From the NCBI GenBank assembly GCA_030602615.1, contig JAUVZM010000007.1:1-64000 (forward strand): a stretch of DNA of 64,000 bases, written 5' to 3'. Positions 25,513 through 33,044 of this stretch are shown here, one piece after another; the stretch's first letter is position 1, and every line of letters starts with the position of its first letter. The notes beneath the pieces were generated by a model. It saw only the letters and a program-made list of their open reading frames with translations. It was not told the origin of the DNA and did no database searches. Both the position numbers and the translations under genes were made by a program. The DNA is from a bacterium (GTDB lineage Bacteria > Armatimonadota > Zipacnadia > Zipacnadales > Zipacnadaceae).

Positions 25513-26451
25513 ATGCGGCTGCTACTCAACTTCCTGGTTCGCGCCCTGTTCGGTGCTGTTATCCTGGGTATCCTGTTCGGGGTTGGGTATATCGGGGGGT
25601 GGCCGTTCTTCGTCGTTATCGCCTTGATGACGGTCTTCGCGCTCCACGAGTATTACTCATCACTTCGTCTCAAGCAGATACGCCCCAACGCTAAGCTGGG
25701 ATGGCTGTGCGCCTTGCTCATCCTTATCATCGCCCAGTACAGTGAGAATGTGCGCCAGTCTTTGATCCCAGAGGGCGGCACCGCAACGCTTGGTCTGGAG
25801 GACTTGAATGTTATCATCGGAGCGCTGCATCTCACGCTGCTGGTCTTGCTGTTCTGTGTCGCGGGGACGCTGGTTTGCCAGTTCAAGAGACGTCCGGGCC
25901 AGTCGGCTGTTGCCAATGCCGCGACCACGGTGTTCGGTGTGGTATATATCGGCCTGCTTTTCTCCTTCGTACTGCACATGAGGTACGTTGACGTCCCCGC
26001 GCTGATGGACCATGGACCCAGCCAGGAATTCGCGCACCGCCTGGGCGCTTTAGTCTTCGTCATCGCGCCGATCTGGATGTGTGACACGGCCGCGTATCTG
26101 GTGGGGAATCTGTGGGGCCGAGTGAAACTGGCACCCGCCATCAGTCCCGGCAAGAGTGTGGAGGGCTCTGTCGCGGGACTGGTTGCTGCCGTCATTGGTG
26201 CTCTGCTGGTGGGGGCGTGGCTCGGTATTGCCGTTTGGCACGCCGCCCTGCTCGGTGCGATGATGGGGGCGGTGGGGCAGCTTGGCGACCTGGGCAAATC
26301 AGTGTTGAAGCGTGACATCGGGATCAAGGACTTTGGTACCATCTTCGGGCCCCACGGCGGCGTGCTGGACCGGTTTGACTCGATGCTGTTCAGCATGCCC
26401 CTGGTCTACTGGTACTTCTGGTTCGCGGTCATGAGGGTTAGCGGGATGTAA
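25513..26451 (+). CDS. cdsA: Phosphatidate cytidylyltransferase
   Basis: A 312-residue multi-helix membrane protein. The family signature is complete: 'SVLKRDIGIKDFGTIFGPHGGVLDRFDS', with the KR, KD, HGG and DR residues, preceded by 'SPGKSVEGSVAGLV'. The enzyme makes CDP-diacylglycerol from CTP and phosphatidate in the inner membrane and feeds the two CDP-alcohol phosphatidyltransferases in this cluster. Ribosome site AAAAGGAG is 12 bases before the ATG. Confidence 0.95.
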   Translation: MRLLLNFLVRALFGAVILGILFGVGYIGGWPFFVVIALMTVFALHEYYSSLRLKQIRPNAKLGWLCALLILIIAQYSENVRQSLIPEGGTATLGLEDLNVIIGALHLTLLVLLFCVAGTLVCQFKRRPGQSAVANAATTVFGVVYIGLLFSFVLHMRYVDVPALMDHGPSQEFAHRLGALVFVIAPIWMCDTAAYLVGNLWGRVKLAPAISPGKSVEGSVAGLVAAVIGALLVGAWLGIAVWHAALLGAMMGAVGQLGDLGKSVLKRDIGIKDFGTIFGPHGGVLDRFDSMLFSMPLVYWYFWFAVMRVSGM

Positions 26452-26496
26452 GCCGGCCCTCCACAAACCGCGCTTAGAGCGCAAAGGAGAGAGACT

Positions 26497-27042
26497 ATGA
26501 CCGACCAGCAGGAACTGAGCTGCCCCAACTGTGGGGCGAGAATCTACGCCACTGACGCGCAGTGCGTGTCGTGTGGCGTGAGGTTGGATGAGGGACCGCC
26601 AGTAGATGAGCCCAGGCACGAGGCTCCGCCCGCAGCAGCAATGCCAGAAACGCAGGGCGGGCTCAAGGCGGCTCTGCTCATCGTGTGGCCGGTGTATCTT
26701 GTTGCGGGAGTAATCGGAGTCGCCAGCTTGGGGATAGCATTGCCCAACTTCTCCTCTTTAAGTGGCCTCCGTGGATTTTTCGTATTCTTCGGACTTCTGA
26801 CAGCCTACGGGCTATTTCGGCTCAGGACATGGGCATGGTGGTGTGCACTCATATGGACTGTTGTCGTTGCGGTAACCGTGACATTGGCGATGCTCTTGGG
26901 GGCGCTTTTGAGTGTTATGTGGGGGGGTGGCGAGAGTGGACATTCCCCTAGTGGTTGGTTGGCCATAGCTATGGCGCCGGGGTGTGCGCTTGTTGTGCTG
27001 CTGGTATGGCCGCTGGTAGCGCGGCGCCGATTGTTCTTCTAG
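26497..27042 (+). CDS. Zinc-ribbon membrane protein, paralogue 1
   Basis: A 181-residue protein: N-terminal zinc ribbon (CPNCGARIYATDAQCVSCG), acidic/proline linker, then three predicted membrane helices. The N-terminal 32 codons are almost identical at DNA level to the gene at 27802, and the leader CCACAAACCGCGCTTAGAGC recurs before 28330, so this is a recent tandem family. The middle helices ('VWPVYLVAGVIGVASLG' and 'GLFRLRTWAWWCALIW') are paralogous to the 28330 protein. Function unknown. The stretch after the stop still resembles a longer C-terminus ('EDEE' then stop), suggesting loss of a tail. Confidence 0.8.
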   Translation: MTDQQELSCPNCGARIYATDAQCVSCGVRLDEGPPVDEPRHEAPPAAAMPETQGGLKAALLIVWPVYLVAGVIGVASLGIALPNFSSLSGLRGFFVFFGLLTAYGLFRLRTWAWWCALIWTVVVAVTVTLAMLLGALLSVMWGGGESGHSPSGWLAIAMAPGCALVVLLVWPLVARRRLFF

Positions 27043-27200
27043 TGAAGACAGAGGACGAGGAATAGCCCTGGGTGCCCACTGGGGCCCGTGGTGGTGCGGC
27101 GGGGGCCGGTGTATGCTCGGGTGCACCTCGCAGGGCCGGGGCCTTAGAGCTGCTTACAGCGAAGGAGGCAGCGACGTGACCAGGGAGGAGGTAACGGACA

Positions 27201-27248
27201 ATGCCGTATCGTGGCAAAAGCACAATGCCGTATCGCGGCAAAAGCACA
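27201..27248 (+). repeat. 24-bp tandem duplication spanning the start codon
   Basis: ATGCCGTATCGTGGCAAAAG CACA is followed directly by the same 24 bases with one C/T difference. Both copies encode MPYRGKST and either ATG could start translation, though only the first is well spaced from the AGGAGG site. Confidence 0.85.
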
Positions 27249-27698
27249 AACACATCGAGCCGGCGGACGGTGGCTTGGGCGGTCGTCATTGGAGCAGCGC
27301 TGACCTTGATAGCAGGCTACCTGTTGCAAGGGCCGAGCAGGCATAAGGTGGCTGTTGCTCTTCGCAATGCGGATATGCGGTTAGCGGCAGAAACGGGACC
27401 GCTATCGTATGGCATACTCAGGCTCCTACCGGACTTGTTCCCTACGCTTGAGTCATACGAGGAGGAAATAGAGAGGTTGCAGGAAATCACAGGCGACAGC
27501 CCTCGGGAGATTGGAAGGGTTACACTCAAGTATCACGAGCACGTTCACATGTCGTGCTCTGCATTCTTGCAGAATCTTTGTACGCAGTTGAGCTGGAATG
27601 GTAGGAGAAAAGAGCCAATGTGGGATAGCTACGAGGAGGCCGCGAAGGATTTCGTGGACTCCAATAGCGCAGGGTGGAAATACCCGCCCAGACCTTGA
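27201..27698 (+). CDS. Hypothetical single-helix membrane protein
   Basis: A 165-residue protein with one hydrophobic helix at about residues 24-43 ('TVAWAVVIGAALTLIAGYLL') and an outer domain containing 'VTLKYHEHVHMSCSAFLQNLC'. The start lies behind AGGAGG with nine bases of spacing. The first eight codons (MPYRGKST) are repeated at once, so a 24-base duplication created a second start codon. Not recognised; embedded among zinc-ribbon paralogues. Confidence 0.6.
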   Translation: MPYRGKSTMPYRGKSTNTSSRRTVAWAVVIGAALTLIAGYLLQGPSRHKVAVALRNADMRLAAETGPLSYGILRLLPDLFPTLESYEEEIERLQEITGDSPREIGRVTLKYHEHVHMSCSAFLQNLCTQLSWNGRRKEPMWDSYEEAAKDFVDSNSAGWKYPPRP

Positions 27699-27801
27699 GC
27701 TGACCACGCAGGAGGCGAGATGACGCTGGAGGGCGAGGAGTAGCCCTTGGTGCGCACAGGGAGTCCGTAGACGGCCACAGAAAGCGCAAAGGAGGGAGAC
27801 T

Positions 27802-28215
27802 ATGACCGACCAGCAGGAACTGAGCTGCCCCAAGTGCGGGGCGAGAATCTACGCGACTGACGCACAGTGCGTTTCGTGTGGCGTGAGGTTAGACGAGGAG
27901 GAGCCAGCAGATGAGCCCAGGCCCGAGGTTGTGCCCGCAGCAGCAAGGTCAGAAACGCAGCGTGGGCTCAAGACGGCTCTGCTCATTGGGAAGATACTGG
28001 TAACGCTGGTAAGGGGAGCGGGCATGGGCATCCTCGCGTGGAAGGGGGTCGGGATAATAGGCCAGCTATTTGGAAGCCCGTCGCCGACCGCCGCCCAACT
28101 GAGAAATTGGAACATCGTCGCAATCGCGTTGGGGGTCATCACCTTTGTCCTCGGTACTTTCTTCATCAAGGTCTGGCGAGATGCTAAGCCCGACGTCTGG
28201 TGGCTGGGCTGGTAA
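27802..28215 (+). CDS. Zinc-ribbon membrane protein, paralogue 2
   Basis: A 137-residue protein with the N-terminal zinc ribbon 'CPKCGARIYATDAQCVSCG', an acidic linker, and two predicted helices. Its first ~32 codons differ from the 26497 gene at only about seven bases. After the stop, a neighbouring frame still reads 'QLFFPPKPEREE' then TAG, like the 'RRQLFF' end of the paralogues, so a frameshift has probably shortened it. Function unknown. Confidence 0.78.
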   Translation: MTDQQELSCPKCGARIYATDAQCVSCGVRLDEEEPADEPRPEVVPAAARSETQRGLKTALLIGKILVTLVRGAGMGILAWKGVGIIGQLFGSPSPTAAQLRNWNIVAIALGVITFVLGTFFIKVWRDAKPDVWWLGW

Positions 28216-28329
28216 CAGGGCGGCAGCTGTTCTTCCCGCCGAAGCCAGAGCGCGAGGAATAGCCCCGAAATGCACAGGAGGCCGATAGACGGCCACAAAC
28301 CGCGCTAGGAGCGCAAAGGAGGGAGACAG

Positions 28330-29232
28330 ATGAATACGCTTAGAGACACTGACGAGGGTAAACCCAAGCCGTCGGTCTGGCCGGTGTATCTGGCGGCAGC
28401 AATAGTCGGGACTGTCAGCTTAGGACTATTGGCTCTTGCGCTGCTCGTGGGAGGCTCTTCATTTCCACCGCCCCGATTAGCGGCACTCGGATATGGGCTC
28501 CTGGGAGTCATCGCAGCCGTCGGCTTGGTCCGCCTGAGGCTGTGGGGGTGGTGGTGCGCAGTAGTGTTCATGAGTATCTTTGCAGTACTCTCTGTAGTGG
28601 GTGTGATTGGTGCAATCTTAGACCCAGCCGAAGATCCCAACGCTGCCGCCTTTGCTGTGATAATTGGCGGTCCAGTCTGCCTCGCCACGATTGCCCTGGT
28701 TGCCCTGCTCGTACGATCGCTGGGAACGCGCCGACAGTTGTTCTTTCCGCACTTGCCGCCGGAGCCACGTGAAGCGCCCGGTGCTGAGGAGCCGCGGCCG
28801 ACCAAGCAACCCGAGCCGCCCACGCACCCCGAGTACACCGCCGAGGAGATGGCAAAGTTCAAGCAGCAGTGGCGAATCCGAAGGATAATGATTGGCATCG
28901 CCAGACTTGTGACCTCGACATGGGTCATCCCGGTGTTCATTTTGCTATGGATGACGGAAGAAAAGGTGCAACTGCCCGCGGGCCTCCTCGAGCGCCTGCC
29001 CGCAGGCCTCGTCGAGCGCCTGTCCGACCCTCTTGATATTGTCTTGTTTCTCGGGGGGGGCTGGCTGCTGCTTGTGTTGATCGTGGCCACATTTTTTTGG
29101 TACTTCAACAGCCGCTGTCCTGCCTGTGGCAGGCGCATCATAGGCCCCGGCTGGCGCATACCGTCGGCCTGCCCGCGTTGTGGCGTTGAGCTTGGTCGAG
29201 CCAAACGGCATGAGAGGGGCGCCAGCCCTTAG
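28330..29232 (+). CDS. Membrane protein with C-terminal zinc ribbon, related to the paralogue family
   Basis: A 300-residue protein. The N-terminal half ('VWPVYLAAAIVGTVSLG', 'GLVRLRLWGWWCAVVF', 'TRRQLFFPHLPPEP') matches the membrane part of the 26497 protein. It then has a proline-rich linker, two further helices, and a C-terminal zinc ribbon (CPACGRRII...CPRCGVELG). Here the ribbon is at the C-terminus rather than the N-terminus. The leader repeats that of 26497 almost exactly. Residues near 219-235 contain a short internal repeat (LLERLPAGLVERL). Function unknown. Confidence 0.78.
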   Translation: MNTLRDTDEGKPKPSVWPVYLAAAIVGTVSLGLLALALLVGGSSFPPPRLAALGYGLLGVIAAVGLVRLRLWGWWCAVVFMSIFAVLSVVGVIGAILDPAEDPNAAAFAVIIGGPVCLATIALVALLVRSLGTRRQLFFPHLPPEPREAPGAEEPRPTKQPEPPTHPEYTAEEMAKFKQQWRIRRIMIGIARLVTSTWVIPVFILLWMTEEKVQLPAGLLERLPAGLVERLSDPLDIVLFLGGGWLLLVLIVATFFWYFNSRCPACGRRIIGPGWRIPSACPRCGVELGRAKRHERGASP

Positions 29233-29396
29233 GGCCGCAGATTAGCTGCGGGAGCACTTGGGCCAGGGAGGCTGTGGGCAATCCTAACGGGAAATGTGGT
29301 CTGCAACTATGCAGTTGCACACGAGGGCCTCAACTGACAAACAGGATCAGCCGCCGTGGGACGAATGCCAGCGTATCCAAGGAGAGTGACAGGCAA

Positions 29397-29981
29397 ATGA
29401 CCAACGAGAGCACCGGGGTGCGCAACATTTTTACTATCGCCAATGGGTTGACCTACGCTCGGCTAGTGCTGTTGCCTTTTGTCATTGTGGGGCTGGTGAC
29501 CGATAATGGGTGGCTGGTAGTTGGTGCCATGTTCCTCGCGTGGTTTACCGACCTGCTGGACGGAAAATTCGCCCGCAGAGCTGGCCCCCCAACGGCCTTC
29601 GGCAAGGCTCTGGACAGTACGGTTGACTTCGCGTTCATCTACTGTCTGTTCATCGCCTTCTATGCCGCAGGGCGTCTGGCGACCTACCAGTTCGCCTTCC
29701 TGTACCTGGCGATGATCACGATCCTGTCGTTGCAGCTTTTTCTCACGGGTACGGGCCGTGACGAGGAGGTGGCAACTACCAGGCTGGGGAAGCCCACCGG
29801 CGCACTGCAATACGCCTACCTGCTGTTTCTTGCGGCGCTGGAGGTGCTGCCGCCCGAGAACGCCATCATCGCCACGGTGCATGGGGTGTACTTTATAGTG
29901 CTCGCGGTTGCCATCGTGGCCAACAGTGTCGAGTGTATCCTGGTGATGCGCAACATCGTGCGCACCGCGGAGAACGATTGA
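29397..29981 (+). CDS. CDP-alcohol phosphatidyltransferase family protein
   Basis: A 194-residue membrane protein starting MTNESTGVRNIFTIANGLTYARLV, with the signature 'TDLLDGKFARRAGPPTAFGKALDSTVDF' containing D-x2-DG-x2-AR and G-x3-D-x3-D. The layout is that of PgsA-type enzymes that make phosphatidylglycerophosphate or a related lipid from CDP-diacylglycerol. The internal ATG was chosen because the upstream ORF part is not family-like. Its last ~25 codons plus about 30 bases beyond recur, decayed, at 31032-31138. Confidence 0.88.
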   Translation: MTNESTGVRNIFTIANGLTYARLVLLPFVIVGLVTDNGWLVVGAMFLAWFTDLLDGKFARRAGPPTAFGKALDSTVDFAFIYCLFIAFYAAGRLATYQFAFLYLAMITILSLQLFLTGTGRDEEVATTRLGKPTGALQYAYLLFLAALEVLPPENAIIATVHGVYFIVLAVAIVANSVECILVMRNIVRTAEND

Positions 29982-30187
29982 CAGTGCACTGTCAACGGTG
30001 GACCACACTCGGTGCAGCAATGCGCCGACGATGGCCCGTGTGATCGTGAAGAGCATCAGGAGCACGTCGCCGCGCCCGCCTTCCTGACAGACCGGATCAT
30101 GCGCAATAAATTCGTGCCTGACCAATAGGCTCTTTACGTGCAAGAAGATAGGCGAGGAATTCTAATTAGGGGGAGGCCGGGCAGCTC

Positions 30188-30955
30188 ATGAAAGAAGAAA
30201 CAGTAGCCGCAGTGGTTCTGGCGGCGGGTCACGGGTCTGACCCGGTGGCTCGGGCGGCCGGCGTAGCCCACAAGGCGCTGGTGCAGGTGGGCGGCGAGCG
30301 GGTGGTAACTCGCGTGGTAGCCGCGCTGCGCCAGGCGCGGCTGGTGGACGATCTAGTAGTGGTGACCGCTCCTGGCTCGCCGGTAGTCGAGGTGCTGCCC
30401 ACTGCCGCAGCTTCTACGGTGGCCGAGGGCTACACTCTATTGGATACCACACAGGCCGGATTTGCCTATCACAGCGCCCGCGACCAGCTTCTGGTGGTCA
30501 CGTGTGATCTGCCCCTGCTGACCGGGGAAGCCGTAGACCATTTTGTCGCCGCAGCTCTCAACACTGGCGCAGAATTGTGTTACAGTATGGTAGAGGCAGC
30601 ACAACTGGCCAATATTCACCCTGGCGTAGGCCGACTCGTAGTTCACCTTAAAGACGGCGATTACTGCGGCGGCAATGTGGTCCTGATTGGCCGCAGTTTT
30701 TTTGAACGCGAGGGCGAGCGGATCAACCGGGCCTATGCAGGCCGCAAAAGTGCGGTGCACTTGGCGGCCATGCTGGGTGTAGGCTTTATAGTGCGTTTCC
30801 TGCTGCGGCGCTTGACAGTAGATGATATTACCCAGCGGGCCCGCGAATTGCTACACTGCGAGGTGGCCGCGATCTGCTCGCCTTATCCGGAAGTAGCCTT
30901 CGATCTGGATAGGCCTGAACATATAGCTGCAGCCGAAGCACTGATGGGCCACTGA
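30188..30955 (+). CDS. MobA-like/NTP-transferase family protein
   Basis: A 255-residue protein starting with the nucleotidyltransferase pattern 'AAVVLAAGHGSDP', then 'HKALVQVGGERVVTRVVAAL' and 'QLLVVTCDLPLLTGEAV' (nucleotide- and metal-binding Asp). Such proteins transfer a nucleotide to a sugar phosphate, polyol phosphate or molybdopterin. The glycine-rich loop lacks the usual 'G.GTRM'. The location between a CDP-alcohol phosphatidyltransferase and its decayed copy suggests activation of a lipid head group, but this is speculation. Ribosome site GGGGGAGG precedes the ATG. Confidence 0.8.
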   Translation: MKEETVAAVVLAAGHGSDPVARAAGVAHKALVQVGGERVVTRVVAALRQARLVDDLVVVTAPGSPVVEVLPTAAASTVAEGYTLLDTTQAGFAYHSARDQLLVVTCDLPLLTGEAVDHFVAAALNTGAELCYSMVEAAQLANIHPGVGRLVVHLKDGDYCGGNVVLIGRSFFEREGERINRAYAGRKSAVHLAAMLGVGFIVRFLLRRLTVDDITQRARELLHCEVAAICSPYPEVAFDLDRPEHIAAAEALMGH

Positions 30956-31031
30956 AATTGAGTGAGGCGTAGGCAAGCCGTAAGACGCGGGCGTGGCATC
31001 CCCGGTGAACATGCGTCTCTTCAGGGCACTG

Positions 31032-31138
31032 GTGGCGGCCATCGCACTCAACAATGTCCACGCCATTGCAAGGATGCTGCATATCAGATGATAGGTGGGG
31101 AACGATTGACAGTGCACCATAAACGGCAGTCTACTCGA
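31032..31138 (+). pseudogene. Decayed copy of the 3' end of the CDP-alcohol phosphatidyltransferase gene
   Basis: This segment aligns to 29904-30011, the last ~25 codons of the upstream phosphatidyltransferase and its 3' flank. It shares an exact 18-base block, GAACGATTGACAGTGCAC. In the aligned frame it reads 'VAAIALNNVHAIARMLHIR' followed by stops, against 'VAIVANSVECILVMRNIV' in the intact gene. The copies are 1.13 kb apart and flank the NTP-transferase gene. Confidence 0.55.
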
Positions 31139-31141
31139 ACC

Positions 31142-31918
31142 ATGGTCGAACACGTGACCATTGCCCTCCCTCGTTTGCCGGCGGGCTTTGCCGGCACAAC
31201 CGTGGCGGTGATATCCGACCTGCACGCCGGGATAAGGCGCGGAGGCACCCCCGGGGTGAAGAGGGTCGTCGAGGAGGCCAACGCCCTCCAGCCCGACATC
31301 ATCGTCCTGCTGGGCGACATGGTTCATAAAGGCCGGCACGCGAGCAGATATCTGCCCCTGCTCTCCGAACTTGAGGCCAAGGAGGGCATCTGGGCAGCCC
31401 TGGGCAATCATGAGCATAGCTTCCTGTGGTATTCCCGGTACGTGGGACCGTCGCGCGGGCCTTCGGTCGAGCAGTGGCGCCCGATGTACGCCGAAGCCGG
31501 GATAGAGCTTCTGGTCAACGAAGCTATACCTCTGGAGAAAGGCGGCTCACGCCTTTGGCTGGTCGGGGTTGACGATGCCTACAGTGGCTATGACGACCTG
31601 CCCGCAGCTCTACAAGGCGTGGATAAGACCGAGTTCTGCCTGGCGATTACGCATTCTCCCGACCTCATAGACGATCCGCGCATCGCGGAAGTAGACCTGG
31701 TTCTGGCCGGCCACACCCACGGCGGCCAGATCTGCCTGCCGCTCTTGGGGCCGCCCTTGGCACCGTGTCGCCGACCCAGAGAGCGGGCGGCCGGGCTGCT
31801 GCGCAGCAGCGGGACGACGATGTATGTCACCCGGGGCGTCGGGGAGGCTATGCCGATCCGCTTCCGCTCCCCGCGAGAAATGCCCCTGATCACGTTGCGC
31901 AGAGAAAGTAGCTCGTAG
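31142..31918 (+). CDS. Metallophosphoesterase
   Basis: About 258 residues with the calcineurin-like set of metal ligands: 'VISDLHAG', 'LLGDMVHKG', 'LGNHEH', 'AITHSPDL' and 'AGHTHGGQICLP'. This is the YkuE/YaeI-like branch that often acts on UDP-diacylglucosamine or phosphodiesters at the membrane. It has no clear signal or anchor here. Start uncertain: ATG 31142 lies just past the decayed repeat and is preferred; ATG 31088 would add 18 residues derived from that repeat. Its 3' end is duplicated at 32578. Confidence 0.87.
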   Translation: MVEHVTIALPRLPAGFAGTTVAVISDLHAGIRRGGTPGVKRVVEEANALQPDIIVLLGDMVHKGRHASRYLPLLSELEAKEGIWAALGNHEHSFLWYSRYVGPSRGPSVEQWRPMYAEAGIELLVNEAIPLEKGGSRLWLVGVDDAYSGYDDLPAALQGVDKTEFCLAITHSPDLIDDPRIAEVDLVLAGHTHGGQICLPLLGPPLAPCRRPRERAAGLLRSSGTTMYVTRGVGEAMPIRFRSPREMPLITLRRESSS

Positions 31919-32054
31919 TGGATAGTCGCTGCCGACGGACGCTCGGCTGTACTACCTGGGGGAGGAACTGATGTATCAAGTGAGGAATCCAGAGGAGAGA
32001 CTCTGGCAGCGGCGAGGACGGCCGCAAACCTGCTCAACAAGGAGATGAAAGTCT

Positions 32055-32516
32055 ATGACCGAGAAGGGCGTATGTCCACACTGCGGCGAACCCGTTTATG
32101 CGACTGATGAGGTTTGCATGTCCTGCGGCAAATCGTTGGGGCAGGCCGGGCCGCCACTCCCCCGCGCGCCGGAGCCTACCCCATCCGCCGCTGCTGGCCG
32201 CCGTCCGAGGGCAGACCCTCTCCCTGGCCGCATCGTTTTCATGTTCGGCGACTTCTGGGACGTTTTTCCGTGGCTGGCTCTGATTATGGACGTCCTTCCG
32301 GTCTTGGTCCGGTACACCGCATTTGATCCGCGCGAGTTGGCTCCTGCTTTGCTAATCCTCTTCGCAGCAGTCATCAGCCTCTGGGGTCTGGCCCTGGTAA
32401 TCTGGATCATAGTCGACGTTCTAGACCAAGAAGCCGGCTGGTGGTGGATACCCATAGCTATATTCTTCTGCCACCCGATAGGGCTAATACTGTACCTGTT
32501 GACGGGCCGCGACTAG
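32055..32516 (+). CDS. Zinc-ribbon protein with PLDc_N-like membrane domain
   Basis: A 153-residue protein: zinc ribbon 'CPHCGEPVYATDEVCMSCG', a Pro/Ala linker, and three hydrophobic helices ending 'IWIIVDVLDQEAGWWWIPIAIFFCHPIGLILYLLTGRD', close to the two-helix N-terminal domain of cardiolipin synthases (PLDc_N). It shares the ribbon pattern 'YATD..C.SCG' with the 26497/27802 proteins, so it belongs to the same local family. It stands between the metallophosphoesterase gene and a copy of that gene's 3' end. Confidence 0.78.
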   Translation: MTEKGVCPHCGEPVYATDEVCMSCGKSLGQAGPPLPRAPEPTPSAAAGRRPRADPLPGRIVFMFGDFWDVFPWLALIMDVLPVLVRYTAFDPRELAPALLILFAAVISLWGLALVIWIIVDVLDQEAGWWWIPIAIFFCHPIGLILYLLTGRD

Positions 32517-32577
32517 CGAGCACCCGCAGGTCTAGTTACTTGCGTGGGCATGGACGCAAAAAGGGCACCTGGCCAAA

Positions 32578-32785
32578 GAGCCGGCGGCCGAATTGATCCG
32601 CACACAGGGCACGATGATGTATGTCACCCGCGGTGATGCTGAGGGTATGCCGATCCGCTTCCGCTCCCCTCGAGAAATGCCCTTGATTACTTTGCGCAGA
32701 GAAAGTGGCTCGTAGTGGATCATCGCCGCCAATGGACGTTTGGTTGTAGCATATTGAGGAGGAATCTGTGTATCAAGCAGAGAAT
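32578..32785 (+). pseudogene. Duplicated 3' end of the metallophosphoesterase gene
   Basis: This segment aligns to 31781-31987 over its whole length. It reads 'GTMMYVTRGDAEGMPIRFRSPREMPLITLRRESGS' then stop, against 'GTTMYVTRGVGEAMPIRFRSPREMPLITLRRESSS' in the intact gene. Even the 3' flank is shared ('GTATCAAG' and beyond). The offset is 797 bp, so a tandem duplication of about 0.8 kb carrying the phosphoesterase end and the zinc-ribbon gene is the simplest explanation, the second zinc-ribbon copy having decayed. No start codon or N-terminal half remains. Confidence 0.8.
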
Positions 32786-33044
32786 CTGTCAATGAGTAGA
32801 AACCCGAGTGAAGGACTCCGCAAGCGCCCCATGTTAGCTAATCGGGGGTAATATGACCGTCAAGAGGGCTCCAAACTCACATTCTGCAGATGAATGCCTG
32901 AGCCGGAGAGGAATTCCTGCGTCGGATGGGGAATCTTAACAGTACCAATAAACTATATGGGCAATTCCGGCTAGAACCAGTAACAAGGGATAACGGAAAT
33001 TGCCGGTCATGTGAGATAACCTGGCTTAGAAGGAGGAAACGAAA

